In this document: positions 22,555-30,343 of the stretch, in pieces
Layout of the letters: each line of letters opens with the position of its first letter
How positions within the stretch are numbered: the first letter of the stretch is position 1
Assembly (NCBI GenBank): GCA_003133205.1
Contig: PKWK01000317.1
Location: 1-32,035, forward strand
From: Granulicella sp.
GTDB lineage: Bacteria; Acidobacteriota; Terriglobia; Terriglobales; Acidobacteriaceae
DNA: 32,035 nucleotides
Direction of reading: 5' to 3'
Made by a program: the position numbers and the translations under genes
The notes under the pieces: generated by a model
Databases searched by the model: none
Told to the model about the DNA's origin: nothing
Seen by the model: only the letters and a program-made list of their open reading frames with translations

Positions 22555-22842
22555 ATGCTGCTAGAAAGAATCGAGTACAACAAGCTTCAACTTGAACCAT
22601 GGCAGGATGCCGCAGGACTTCACGTCGATGTCAACCTTGAGAACGATGACGGATCGTGGTCCACTGCGCCGAATAGCCCAATCCTGTTCGATGACGTGGC
22701 CTGGCAACTGCAGCAGCTTTTCGGCAAGTCGGTCGAGAGTGTGCGGGAGATCGAGGCGGAGCTGAGTGCCGGCCGGTGGGTTTTGATTGACGGCCGCTGT
22801 GCTCGAAGACGGCTGGTCAACGCGGGTTTCGCGGAGCAATAG
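22555..22842 (+). CDS. Small hypothetical protein
   Basis: 95 residues, acidic in the first half (D-V-N-L-E-N-D-D-G-S-W), with an amphipathic segment D-D-V-A-W-Q-L-Q-Q-L-F-G-K-S-V-E-S-V-R-E and a terminal W-V-L-I-D-G-R-C-A-R-R-R-L. No family recognised. The ATG at 22555 is preferred because GAAAGG lies 8 nt upstream; a GTG at 22549 is too close to that site. No partner gene is evident; the next gene converges on it. Confidence 0.6.
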   Translation: MLLERIEYNKLQLEPWQDAAGLHVDVNLENDDGSWSTAPNSPILFDDVAWQLQQLFGKSVESVREIEAELSAGRWVLIDGRCARRRLVNAGFAEQ

Positions 22843-22915
22843 GCGATGTGCGGCAGCGCGACATTCGGCAGCTGATACGAGGCGCCCTGTCGCCAAAGGC
22901 AATGACCGTCGCAGC

Positions 22916-24145
22916 CTATTCGATCAGGCCACGAGGAATGAACGCAACGGCTGCGGATTCTCTTCGTGGTGGAGCACAGACAACTGGCTTTTCACTGATC
23001 TTTCCACCTGCAAACAAATGAGAGATGCAGTCGTCGCGGTCTGCCATCTCGGCTGCGGTCTTGCCGGTGTGGTCTTTGATTGCTCGATCTGCACCCGCTT
23101 TGAGGAGTGCCTGAACACCATCATAGTTGCGGTACATCACCGCTTCATGGAGCGCGGTGCGCCCATCCAGGTGGTCGACTGCGTTGAGGTTTGCACCACT
23201 TTTCAGCAACACTTCGATGGTCGATTGAGTTCCGCTTTCAGCCGCTCGGGTCAGCGGATACTCCCATTCAGCGTTGTAGTTTGGGTCTGCCCCGGCCCCC
23301 AGAAGCAGTGCCACGATCTCGGCATTGTCCCAATTGAGCGCCATCAACAAGGGGGAATACCCGTCCGCGGACTTGGTATTGGGAGACAGATTCAGTGCCA
23401 GCAACCGCCTGACGACCGCAGTTTTGCCTTCGTATGCGGCCAGAGTCAGTGGGTCGCGGCCGTCGTAGTCGTAGAGTGGCGTGCGCTTCCGTGCCCGAAA
23501 TAACCTGGCCACTTTCTCTACATCCCCACGTCGGATCGCTGAATAGAAATCCGTGATCTCCTGTGGACGCGATGCCTGCGGCAAAAAGACGGCAATCCTG
23601 TTGTAGTTGCACACGACGATGTGGGTCGGCGAAGCCTGAATCACGATATTCGTTCCATTCAACTGCCAAACTACGCTCCGAGTAGACCTGTCCACGACAT
23701 CCATCTGGCCAGAATGATCGAGATATTGGCGTTCCAGGCCCCACCATGTTCTCTTTGCGAAGACGTACTTGTCAGTGGCAACCACAGGCTTGAATCCAGC
23801 CGGCGCGATCGACCTTACCAGCGAGGCACGAAGTGGCCTCAGGCTGTTGCCGGAGATCTTGACCTGAGTGTCGGCAGGGAGGTGCAGGCGATCTACCGGC
23901 TGGTCGGACCGATCCAGGACCCGACCCGTCGACATGTCGAGTGTCGTTCGATAGCGGTCGCCGCCAACTACTGACACTGTGGCATCGTTGAGTTGAATCC
24001 CACCGTCGCAGCCGAGTGGCATCGACCACAGCGGAATCTCCGCACCACCGGATGGAACCATTTCGGGTTGCTGCCCGCTTGGAGCGCAACCGAATGAAAG
24101 CAGCAACATGCCAATCAACGAGCCATACGCTAGCGATCGGATCAT
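22916..24145 (-). CDS. Ankyrin-repeat lipoprotein
   Basis: 409 residues. A lipoprotein signal peptide ends in the lipobox L-S-F-G-C20, so the protein is probably lipid-anchored and exported. Residues about 30-215 are beta-rich and unrecognised (D-K-Y-V-F-A-K-R-T-W-W-G-L, W-Q-L-N-G-T-N-I-V-I). Residues about 218-390 form four to five ankyrin repeats: G-R-D-P-L-T-L-A-A-Y-E-G, D-G-Y-S-P-L-L-M-A-L, E-Y-P-L-T-R-A-A-E-S-G and D-G-R-T-A-L-H-E-A-V. Ankyrin repeats mediate protein contacts; the partner is unknown. The start at 24145 is supported by AGGCGG 6 nt upstream and by the signal peptide; the open frame to 24289 is not protein-like. A CRP-type palindrome lies 130 nt upstream. Confidence 0.85.
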   Translation of the reverse strand: MIRSLAYGSLIGMLLLSFGCAPSGQQPEMVPSGGAEIPLWSMPLGCDGGIQLNDATVSVVGGDRYRTTLDMSTGRVLDRSDQPVDRLHLPADTQVKISGNSLRPLRASLVRSIAPAGFKPVVATDKYVFAKRTWWGLERQYLDHSGQMDVVDRSTRSVVWQLNGTNIVIQASPTHIVVCNYNRIAVFLPQASRPQEITDFYSAIRRGDVEKVARLFRARKRTPLYDYDGRDPLTLAAYEGKTAVVRRLLALNLSPNTKSADGYSPLLMALNWDNAEIVALLLGAGADPNYNAEWEYPLTRAAESGTQSTIEVLLKSGANLNAVDHLDGRTALHEAVMYRNYDGVQALLKAGADRAIKDHTGKTAAEMADRDDCISHLFAGGKISEKPVVCAPPRRESAAVAFIPRGLIE

Positions 24146-24274
24146 TTTGGGCCGCCTTGTCCACAACCCTGCCGGCTTCCCCGCTCGCTGCAGCGTTCTG
24201 CTCAGTAGCGGGATGTTTCTCGCTGACCGGAAAAATATTTCACTCGGCATCATACGCCTCGAATGCCTGCGGGC

Positions 24275-24290
24275 CGTGACGAGTGTCACA
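24275..24290. promoter_or_regulatory. CRP-type palindrome between divergent genes
   Basis: CGTGACGAGTGTCACA: CGTGA-N6-TCACA, one mismatch from the CRP consensus TGTGA-N6-TCACA. A further half-site, GTCACA, follows at 24295-24300. It is centred about 137 nt from the ankyrin lipoprotein start (minus) and 106 nt from the secreted-protein start (plus), and could serve either. Confidence 0.5.
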
Positions 24291-24388
24291 TTACGTCACA
24301 AATCTTCTGCACCTTCTATGGAGTTACGCTCCGGTCCGGCCGATGAAACGATAGACCAGTATCTAGAATTCCGCAGCACGGGGCCCCG

Positions 24389-25057
24389 ATGAATCGTTGC
24401 AACCGCTTTCTTCTCTTGACCACACCCTTCCTCCTAACCACATCTCTTCTGTATGGACAGACGGCTCCTGCGCCAGTCTGGGCGATGGTCGCTCCTGAGA
24501 GCGCCACCGTTGCCGTCGTCCTGCCCGCTGGAGCAACCTACCGCTTCGGCGACTCGACCAACAACAGGTGGAGCGCGCCCATCACGGTCAACGTACCCAC
24601 GACCTTCAGCCCGGTTGCCTTCAACTCCGGAGTGTTTCCCTTCAGCGACCCCGACGTTGGCGTGGTGAAGGAGTTGGACGTCCTCGAGACATCCGCGCCG
24701 CAAGCGGTCGTGGTGACGAACCTCGCGACGTCTCCCGCGACGACGATCTCGCAGATTGTTCCGCCGCTGGTTGGGCCCGCCTCGGTTCCGGTGCTTCCAG
24801 GCACCTCCTACACGCTGACGTTTTCCAACTTTGCGATTGCGCCGGGAACTCCCGCAAACGCGCAGATGATCGCGTTTGTGAACGCGCCCTCGTCAAACGC
24901 GAACCACGCATGGGAAGGCACCCAGATGAACCTGACCATCGATGGCGTGACGATGGTGTGCACGCCTTCGCAGAGCAACACGGATCAGACTTTCAACTTG
25001 AATTGCGCGGTGCCTGCCGCGGCCGGGACTGGGCAAACGACAGGGTCCGGGCAGTAG
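24389..25057 (+). CDS. Secreted hypothetical protein
   Basis: 222 residues. Signal peptide about 1-23 (F-L-L-L-T-T-P-F-L-L-T-T-S-L-L-Y-G-Q). The mature part is rich in Val, Ala, Pro and Thr with predicted beta strands (T-V-A-V-V-L-P-A-G-A-T-Y-R-F-G-D, Q-A-V-V-V-T-N-L-A-T, Y-T-L-T-F-S-N-F), and has two cysteines near the C-terminus (M-V-C-T-P, L-N-C-A-V-P) that may form a disulfide. The tail is Gly/Thr/Gln-rich. No family recognised; the fold may be Ig-like. The TAG stop is in the same frame as the acetylesterase remnant that follows. No strong ribosome site precedes the ATG. Confidence 0.75.
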   Translation: MNRCNRFLLLTTPFLLTTSLLYGQTAPAPVWAMVAPESATVAVVLPAGATYRFGDSTNNRWSAPITVNVPTTFSPVAFNSGVFPFSDPDVGVVKELDVLETSAPQAVVVTNLATSPATTISQIVPPLVGPASVPVLPGTSYTLTFSNFAIAPGTPANAQMIAFVNAPSSNANHAWEGTQMNLTIDGVTMVCTPSQSNTDQTFNLNCAVPAAAGTGQTTGSGQ

Positions 25058-25417
25058 CGCCGCGCCGACGGGTTGACGACCCACTATCCGGACGGCCTCT
25101 ACGCGCACGTCTCCGCGCCCAGTCCGACCACGAATGCGCCCGCCGCGGAGATTCCCGCGTCGAACGACGGCCCGCTGAAGTGGTTCCAGATCGCCGGCGC
25201 CGACGGAAAATATGTAGCCGCCGACGCTACCATCGAAGGCAACACCGTAGTCGTTCGCAGCGCCGACATCGCAGCCCCCGCATCGGTCCGCTACGCATGG
25301 GACAACTACCCCGACGGCGCGAACCTCTACAGCTCGGCAGGCCTTCCCGCTGTGCCCTTCCGCACCAATAAGGCGGATGACGCGCCCGCTGCTGCCGCGC
25401 AGCCTAAAGCCCAATAA
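25058..25417 (+). pseudogene. C-terminal remnant of a sialate O-acetylesterase
   Basis: About 114 codons. The text G-P-L-K-W-F-Q-I-A-G-A-D-G-K-Y-V-A-A-D-A, G-N-T-V-V-V-R-S-A-D-I-A-A-P-A-S-V-R-Y-A-W and A-N-L-Y-S-S-A-G-L-P-A-V-P-F-R-T is the usual end of sialate O-acetylesterases (SASA family), which remove acetyl groups from sialic acid or acetylated plant polysaccharides. The SGNH catalytic part (about 500 residues) is missing, replaced upstream by the unrelated secreted protein in the same frame beyond a TAG. It ends 29 nt before the GH29 gene, with which the intact gene was probably co-transcribed. A TTG at 25073 has no ribosome site. Confidence 0.8.
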
Positions 25418-25446
25418 ACGTAGTCGCACCAATCGGAGAAAGATCC

Positions 25447-27183
25447 ATGCGAATGTCCAACCCTCTGCTGCTTGCCGCCCTCTCCATCGCCCTCCTGCCG
25501 CACCTCGCGTCCGCGCAATCTGGTCCGCAGGTGACGCCGGAGATTGTTGCAGCGGCGGCGGCGGCGAAGACTCCTGTCGCGCCGGGGCCGGTTCAGCCGA
25601 CGTGGGATTCGATCCGCGAGCACTATACCGTGCCGCAGTGGTTCATCGATGCGAAGTTCGGCATCACCATGCACTGGGGGCTGTTCTCCGTCGCCGCGTA
25701 TCACAATGAATGGTACGAGAAGTACATGTACACCACCTTCGCCGACTGGCACGCGCAGAACTTTGGCCCGCAGGACAAGTTCGGTTACAAAGACTTCATC
25801 CCGAAGTTCACCGCGAAGGACTTCAACGCCGACGACGTCGCCGAGCTGGTGAAAGAGTCGGGCGCGAAGTACTTTATGCCCACGGTCGAGCATCACGACA
25901 GCTTCTCGCTGTGGAAGAGCGCCACCAATCCGTGGAACGCCGCCGACATGGGCCCGCACCGCGACCTGGTGGGCGAGATGGCCATCGCCACGCGCAAGGC
26001 CGGGCTGAAGTTCGGCATCGCCAGCCACAACATGGAGCACTATACCTTCGTGAATCCGACGCCCGGCCTGAAGTCCGACGTGGACGACGAGAAGAACGCG
26101 AACTTCTACTGGCACGATCACTCGGACGCGCGCCTGCAGGAGTTCCTCGAAGACTGGGTGAAGAAGAACATCGAGCTGATCGACCAATACAAGCCGGACG
26201 TGATGTGGTTCGACAACGGCGTCAACTCGCGCAGTTACGATCCGCTGAAGATGAAGGTCGCCGCGTACTACTACAACCGCGCGCTGGAGTGGCACAAGGC
26301 GGTCACGATCGAGACCAAGGACTCCGCGTTTCTCGCCGGCAGCGTGCTCGATTTCGAGAAGCTGAACCCGCGCGGGCCGACGCAGATCCTGAAAGGCATC
26401 TGGGACGCCGAGGAGCCGATCGGCAGCACGTGGGGCTACTCCGCCGCGAACCCGGTGGAGACGTTTCGCGGCGCCGGCTCCGTCATCAACGAGCTGTGCA
26501 CCGTACTCAGCATGAACGGCAACCTGCTGCTGAATCTCTCGCCCACTGGGACAGGCGCGATCAACGAGCAGCAGCGCACCGCGTTGAAGGAAGTCGGCAA
26601 ATGGCTCGCGGTGAATGGCGAGGCTGTTTACGGCACGCATAACTGGGTGATCGATGGCGAAGGCTTCACACCGCAGCCTCCGCGCAGCGCTGCCCAACGA
26701 CGTCCGGGCGCAGCCGCAGCCGCCGCGGCGGAACAAGGTCCAACCGCAGGAGTCACACCCGCCGCCGCAGCCGCGCCTCCTGCCCCGGTGAATCCGGTTG
26801 TCATCGCCCCGCAGGTCGCCCGCGCCGCGCCTCCGCCAGCCGCTACAGTCCCCACCGCGCCCGCCGAACCGCAAGGGCCCCGCCCCGTCGTCTACCGCTT
26901 CACCGTCAAGGGCGACAATCTCTACGCAATCGCACAATCCTGGCCCGGCGACACGGCCACCATTACGTCGCTCGCCACCGGCAAAGGACTCGAAGGCAAG
27001 ATCACCAGCGTCACGCTGCTCGGCCACGCCGGCAATCTGCAATTCACCCAGGACGCCGACGGCCTCAAGGTCAAGCTGCCCACCGACCGCCCCTGCGACT
27101 ACGCCTTCGCGTTGAAGATCACCGGCCTGAAGATGAATCCCGCCGGCCCACCCATCCCCGCCGTCATGGCGGACCTGCGCTAG
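25447..27183 (+). CDS. Secreted GH29 alpha-L-fucosidase
   Basis: 578 residues. Signal peptide to about residue 23 (L-A-S-A). The GH29 catalytic barrel covers about 52-400: F-G-I-T-M-H-W-G-L-F (71-80), E-H-H-D-S-F (148-153), W-F-D-N-G-V-N (254-260) with nucleophile Asp256, and N-G-N-L-L-L-N-L-S-P-T-G (357-368). It removes alpha-L-fucose from the non-reducing ends of glycans in the periplasm or outside. An Ala/Pro-rich stretch of about 70 residues (410-479) separates the barrel from the C-terminal beta domain; it looks like a low-complexity expansion. The ATG has GGAGAAAG 4 nt upstream. A long hairpin follows the stop. The acetylesterase remnant upstream suggests an earlier deacetylation-defucosylation operon. 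Confidence 0.93.
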   Translation: MRMSNPLLLAALSIALLPHLASAQSGPQVTPEIVAAAAAAKTPVAPGPVQPTWDSIREHYTVPQWFIDAKFGITMHWGLFSVAAYHNEWYEKYMYTTFADWHAQNFGPQDKFGYKDFIPKFTAKDFNADDVAELVKESGAKYFMPTVEHHDSFSLWKSATNPWNAADMGPHRDLVGEMAIATRKAGLKFGIASHNMEHYTFVNPTPGLKSDVDDEKNANFYWHDHSDARLQEFLEDWVKKNIELIDQYKPDVMWFDNGVNSRSYDPLKMKVAAYYYNRALEWHKAVTIETKDSAFLAGSVLDFEKLNPRGPTQILKGIWDAEEPIGSTWGYSAANPVETFRGAGSVINELCTVLSMNGNLLLNLSPTGTGAINEQQRTALKEVGKWLAVNGEAVYGTHNWVIDGEGFTPQPPRSAAQRRPGAAAAAAAEQGPTAGVTPAAAAAPPAPVNPVVIAPQVARAAPPPAATVPTAPAEPQGPRPVVYRFTVKGDNLYAIAQSWPGDTATITSLATGKGLEGKITSVTLLGHAGNLQFTQDADGLKVKLPTDRPCDYAFALKITGLKMNPAGPPIPAVMADLR

Positions 27184-27213
27184 GCTCCCAACTACACGAT
27201 CGTCTCCAGACGC

Positions 27214-27248
27214 GCAAACGCCCCAGCACATCAAGCTGGGGCGTTTGC
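27214..27248. terminator. Strong hairpin between convergent genes (probable bidirectional terminator)
   Basis: A perfect 13-bp stem: GCAAACGCCCCAG (27214-27226) and CTGGGGCGTTTGC (27236-27248), with a 9-nt loop. It lies 31 nt after the GH29 stop and 51 nt from the end of the convergent minus-strand gene. Neither side has a clean U-run, so it may rely on other factors or act as an mRNA 3' end stabiliser. Confidence 0.65.
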
Positions 27249-27298
27249 AATTGTGGGTATCCGGATAGCCGAACGCCGCCTGCGAAGCTGTCTTTGTT

Positions 27299-27625
27299 CT
27301 ACGAATATGCCTCGGCAAACACCGGCGGTACCACCAGGTAGATCGGAGACCACTCGAACGAGAATCCGCGCTCGAACTCGTCTTCTCGATACAGCCCGGG
27401 AAACTCGGCTGCTTTCCCATCCATCAACTGGGCGACAATCGCCCGCGCCTCTGTCGCCGGCATGATCCGGGTGAACACGGCCTCAAACTGCCCGCAGTTG
27501 TTGGCGAACCACTCCCGCGTATCCGTCCCGGAAGTCGCCCGGAAGATCACACGCTTCAGCTTGCCGGCGTACTCCCCATTAAGGTGAAGCATCGTCGTTG
27601 CCGAGATCTTGTACGTTCCTGTCAT
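27299..27625 (-). CDS. Small hypothetical protein, tandem paralog A
   Basis: 108 residues, soluble, no signal peptide. It is paralogous to the next gene upstream: both begin M-[TS]-G-T-Y-K-I and share G-K-L-K, T-D-T, N-C-G-Q-F-E, R-I-M-P, F-E-W-S-P and L-V-V-P-P. No known family recognised. The conserved Cys and the aromatic F-E-W-S-P motif near the C-terminus are candidate functional residues. The start matches the paralog. GAGG lies 12 nt upstream of the ATG, rather far. The upstream DNA also resembles that of the paralog, so the duplication covers the promoter as well. Confidence 0.75.
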   Translation of the reverse strand: MTGTYKISATTMLHLNGEYAGKLKRVIFRATSGTDTREWFANNCGQFEAVFTRIMPATEARAIVAQLMDGKAAEFPGLYREDEFERGFSFEWSPIYLVVPPVFAEAYS

Positions 27626-27731
27626 GATTCCGTGCTACCTCGTTCAACCAAATCCGCTTTTCCGCATGATTCACGTTTGAGTTGCCTGCTCGCCAGCAAA
27701 ATCAGCCTACCCGCACCACAATCGTTACCCC

Positions 27732-27747
27732 TGTGACGTACGCCACT
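27732..27747. promoter_or_regulatory. Decayed CRP-type site upstream of paralog A
   Basis: TGTGACGTACGCCACT aligns with the perfect site upstream of paralog B (28213-28228); the left half TGTGACGT is intact and the right half has two changes from TCACA. Flanking bases (a shared GGCTACCCGCA-like segment) also align, so it is a duplicated copy. Confidence 0.35.
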
Positions 27748-27777
27748 ATGTGCCTGCGCAGCAGCGGCCGGCCTGCG

Positions 27778-28107
27778 CTAGACCGCCCGCTCGTGCACGA
27801 ACTGCGGCGGCACCACAAGGTGGACCGGCGACCACTCAAACAGGAATTCGCGCTCAAACTGCTCTGCCGCGTACATCCCGGGAAGCTCAACCTCGTCCCC
27901 ATGCGTCAATGCGGCGATGATCACCTTCGCCAGGCTGCTCGGCATGATCCTACTGAAGGCCATTTCAAACTGCCCACAGTTGCCGGCGAGCCATGCCTTT
28001 GTGTCCGTCGGAGACACGGCCGTAAAGCTGACACCTTTCAGCTTTCCCTTGAAGTTGCCGTGCGAGTGAAGTACCGGCACCGCTGTAATCTTGTAGGTTC
28101 CTGACAT
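27778..28107 (-). CDS. Small hypothetical protein, tandem paralog B
   Basis: 109 residues from the ATG at 28107, the start that matches paralog A (M-S-G-T-Y-K-I-T-A). Shared blocks: G-K-L-K-G-V, P-T-D-T-K, N-C-G-Q-F-E, S-R-I-M-P, F-E-W-S-P-V-H-L-V-V-P-P. It is soluble and has no export signal. ATGs at 28119 and 28143 are alternatives; the ribosome site is weak for all. Gap to paralog A is about 150 nt, enough for a separate promoter. A perfect CRP-type palindrome lies 106 nt upstream of the start. The function is unknown. Confidence 0.75.
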   Translation of the reverse strand: MSGTYKITAVPVLHSHGNFKGKLKGVSFTAVSPTDTKAWLAGNCGQFEMAFSRIMPSSLAKVIIAALTHGDEVELPGMYAAEQFEREFLFEWSPVHLVVPPQFVHERAV

Positions 28108-28212
28108 AATCTGTGACATCCGTTCCGGAAGTCCCGCGCTCACCTGTCGTACTCTGTGGGGCTCGCCTGTTCACCAACGACAACAGGCTACCCGCAGCCA
28201 CGCAACTCTGGC

Positions 28213-28228
28213 TGTGACGTGCATCACA
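28213..28228. promoter_or_regulatory. Perfect CRP-type palindrome between divergent genes
   Basis: TGTGACGTGCATCACA is an exact TGTGA-N6-TCACA. It is centred about 113 nt from the start of paralog B (minus) and 143 nt from the Asp-box gene (plus). Its position and its partly conserved copy at 27732 favour control of the paralog genes. Confidence 0.6.
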
Positions 28229-28363
28229 AACGGTTGGTGAGGGGATGCCCTGAGGCCGCGAAAAGACGGAATCCGAGCGCTTGCGCAGCCCACACAAAAC
28301 TTGATAGCGTGTTCCATCGCCTCTCCCCGGCGGCCCGCATCCCACGCAGCACAGGAGAGATCC

Positions 28364-29479
28364 ATGGCTCAGGTTCGTCTTCTCGTCGGCACGCGCAAAG
28401 GCGCCTTCATCCTCACCTCTGACGAAGCACGCAAGAAGTGGCAGGTCGCCGGCCCGCACTTCGCCGGCTGGGAGATCTACCACCTTAAGGGCTCGCCCGC
28501 CGACCCCAACCGCATCTATGCCTCGCAGTCCTCGGGCTGGTTCGGCCAGCTCATCCAGCGGTCGGATGATGGCGGCCTCACGTGGTCGCCCGTCGGCAAC
28601 AAGTTCGCCTACGACGGCGTCCCCGGCACGCATCAGTGGTACGACGGCACCGCGCACCCGTGGGAGTTCAAGCGCGTGTGGCACCTCGAGCCCTCGCTCA
28701 CCAATCCCGACGAAGTGCTTGCCGGAGTTGAGGACGCCGCGCTGTTCCGCTCCACCGACGCCGGCCAGACCTGGACCGAGCTCTCCGGCCTGCGCACGCA
28801 TACCACCGGCTCGGCGTGGGCGCCCGGCGCGGGAGGCATGTGCCTGCACACCATCATCGTGGACCCAAGCGACCCCAAACGCATCGTCATCGCCATCTCC
28901 GCCGCCGGAGCCTTCCGCACCGACGACGGCGGCGCCACGTGGAAGCCCATCAACCGCGGCCTGCGCTCGCTGCACATCCCCGACCCGACGGCGGAGGTCG
29001 GCCACTGCGTTCACCACATCGCCGCGCACCCCTCGCGCCCCGGCACGCTCTTCATGCAGAAACACTGGGACGTGATGCGCTCCGACGACGCGGGCGATAA
29101 CTGGCACGAGGTCTCCGGCAACCTGCCGACGGACTTCGGCTTCGTCATCGACGTACACGCGCACGAGCCGGAGACGCTCTACGTCGTCCCCATCAAGAGC
29201 GACTCCGAGCACTTCGTCCCGGACGGCAAGCTGCGCGTCTTCCGCAGCCGGACGGGCGGCAACGACTGGGAGCCGCTCACCAGGGGCCTGCCGCAATCCG
29301 ACTGCTACGTGAACATTCTGCGCGACGCCATGGCGGTTGATAAACTGGACTCGTGCGGCATCTACTTCGGCACCAGCGGCGGCCAGGTCTACGCCTCGGC
29401 GGACTCGGGCGATAGCTGGAACGCAATCGTCCGCGACCTGCCGGCCGTGCTGTCCGTCGAAGTCCAAACGCTGGCCTAG
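28364..29479 (+). CDS. Asp-box (BNR) repeat beta-propeller protein
   Basis: 371 residues, no signal peptide. Six Asp-box-like repeats: [40 protein letters not shown] and S-A-D-S-G-D-S-W, spread through the chain as in sialidase-like and VPS10-like propellers. The opening [12 protein letters not shown] is typical of a bacterial group annotated as exo-alpha-sialidase or glycosyl hydrolase. Without the sialidase Arg triad being identifiable, enzymatic activity is not assured. The ATG at 28364 has AGGAGAG 4 nt upstream; the frame extends to 28301 without such a site. Confidence 0.88.
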   Translation: MAQVRLLVGTRKGAFILTSDEARKKWQVAGPHFAGWEIYHLKGSPADPNRIYASQSSGWFGQLIQRSDDGGLTWSPVGNKFAYDGVPGTHQWYDGTAHPWEFKRVWHLEPSLTNPDEVLAGVEDAALFRSTDAGQTWTELSGLRTHTTGSAWAPGAGGMCLHTIIVDPSDPKRIVIAISAAGAFRTDDGGATWKPINRGLRSLHIPDPTAEVGHCVHHIAAHPSRPGTLFMQKHWDVMRSDDAGDNWHEVSGNLPTDFGFVIDVHAHEPETLYVVPIKSDSEHFVPDGKLRVFRSRTGGNDWEPLTRGLPQSDCYVNILRDAMAVDKLDSCGIYFGTSGGQVYASADSGDSWNAIVRDLPAVLSVEVQTLA

Positions 29480-29571
29480 CCCGCTGCCCCACGAAGCTGC
29501 CATCCTGGATGCAGGGATGGACCCTGTAGTTCGTCGTCTGTTTCACGCAATTGTTTGTTTCGGGAGAGCGT

Positions 29572-30291
29572 ATGAGAGCGAGATTCACCGCTGCTGTCTG
29601 GGCATGGACACTTACAGTCGCAGCCTGCGCAGCAGCACAATCGGCACCGCCGGCCGCACCACTCCAACCGTTCTTTGCAATCAGTTCGATCACCACGCTC
29701 GACGACCACGGCGCGGTCACATCCACGACCTGCTGTGGACTGATGGAGGTCGACTCGGCGGGACGCCGGCTGACGGCTCACATCGATTCTGCCAGCTTTG
29801 ACGCGCCTGTCCGCAGGGCGACCATCAGCGACCCAATCGCGCTGAGGCTGATCACGATTGATTATGGATCGCGGATCGCCACCATCACACTCCTTCCCCC
29901 GACGGCAGCGAGCAGAATGATCTCCTCCGACAAACCGTTCACCTCGGAGAACCCCGATCGCAGCGACCTCGGCGAAAAGACGATCGAGGGCGTCAAGGTT
30001 CATGGCTATCTGTGGACCGCGACGGACGACACGAGCACCCCCGGCAGTACCCCGCTCCCTCCTGCGCAGAAGTCGTCGCAGTTCAATCCGGCGGCGAACC
30101 CGGTCATGAACGAGTGGTGGTGGTCGCCGGATCTGCGCCTGTTTCCGCTGATCACCCAGCGCGACGCCAGCGGAAACAAGTGGATTCAGAAGTACGAGAA
30201 GATCGAGCTGAAAGCGCCGGGTCCCGGCACCTTCTCGATCCCCGCGGGCTTTCACGTAACCAACATCGGCGTAAAGCCCAACACTCCCTGA
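29572..30291 (+). CDS. Secreted hypothetical protein
   Basis: 239 residues from the ATG at 29572, which follows GGGAGAG at 3-nt spacing. Signal peptide about 1-23 (A-V-W-A-W-T-L-T-V-A-A-C-A-A-A-Q). The mature part contains a C-C pair (T-T-C-C-G-L-M-E-V-D), I-T-I-D-Y-G-S-R-I-A-T-I-T-L, G-V-K-V-H-G-Y-L-W-T-A and a Trp triplet N-E-W-W-W-S-P-D-L-R-L near residue 172. A final P-A-G-F-H-V-T resembles the end of outer-membrane-lipoprotein-sorting-like beta sheets, but no assignment is made. It stands 92 nt after the Asp-box gene and converges on the GH79 gene. Confidence 0.78.
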   Translation: MRARFTAAVWAWTLTVAACAAAQSAPPAAPLQPFFAISSITTLDDHGAVTSTTCCGLMEVDSAGRRLTAHIDSASFDAPVRRATISDPIALRLITIDYGSRIATITLLPPTAASRMISSDKPFTSENPDRSDLGEKTIEGVKVHGYLWTATDDTSTPGSTPLPPAQKSSQFNPAANPVMNEWWWSPDLRLFPLITQRDASGNKWIQKYEKIELKAPGPGTFSIPAGFHVTNIGVKPNTP

Positions 30292-30292
30292 A

Positions 30293-30309
30293 TCGCGCGA
30301 TCCGCGCGA
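30293..30309. terminator. GC hairpin between convergent genes
   Basis: TCGCGCG (30293-30299) and CGCGCGA (30303-30309) form a 7-bp perfect stem with a 3-nt loop directly after the plus-strand stop. There is no U-run; terminator activity is uncertain. Confidence 0.35.
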
Positions 30310-30343
30310 CTTGGCGCGATGACATCGGGGCTCCGCCTTCGTC

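Noticed and set aside
22149..22583. 144-codon minus-strand frame in the DHA2 upstream region
   Set aside because: No ribosome site, patchy composition, and it covers the candidate promoter of the pump.
25327..27420. 697-codon minus-strand frame opposite the fucosidase
   Set aside because: Antisense to GH29 with full catalytic motifs; composition is a Val/Arg/Gly shadow pattern.
27965..29503. 512-codon minus-strand frame opposite the Asp-box gene
   Set aside because: Antisense to a six-repeat propeller gene with a strong ribosome site; no recognisable domain.
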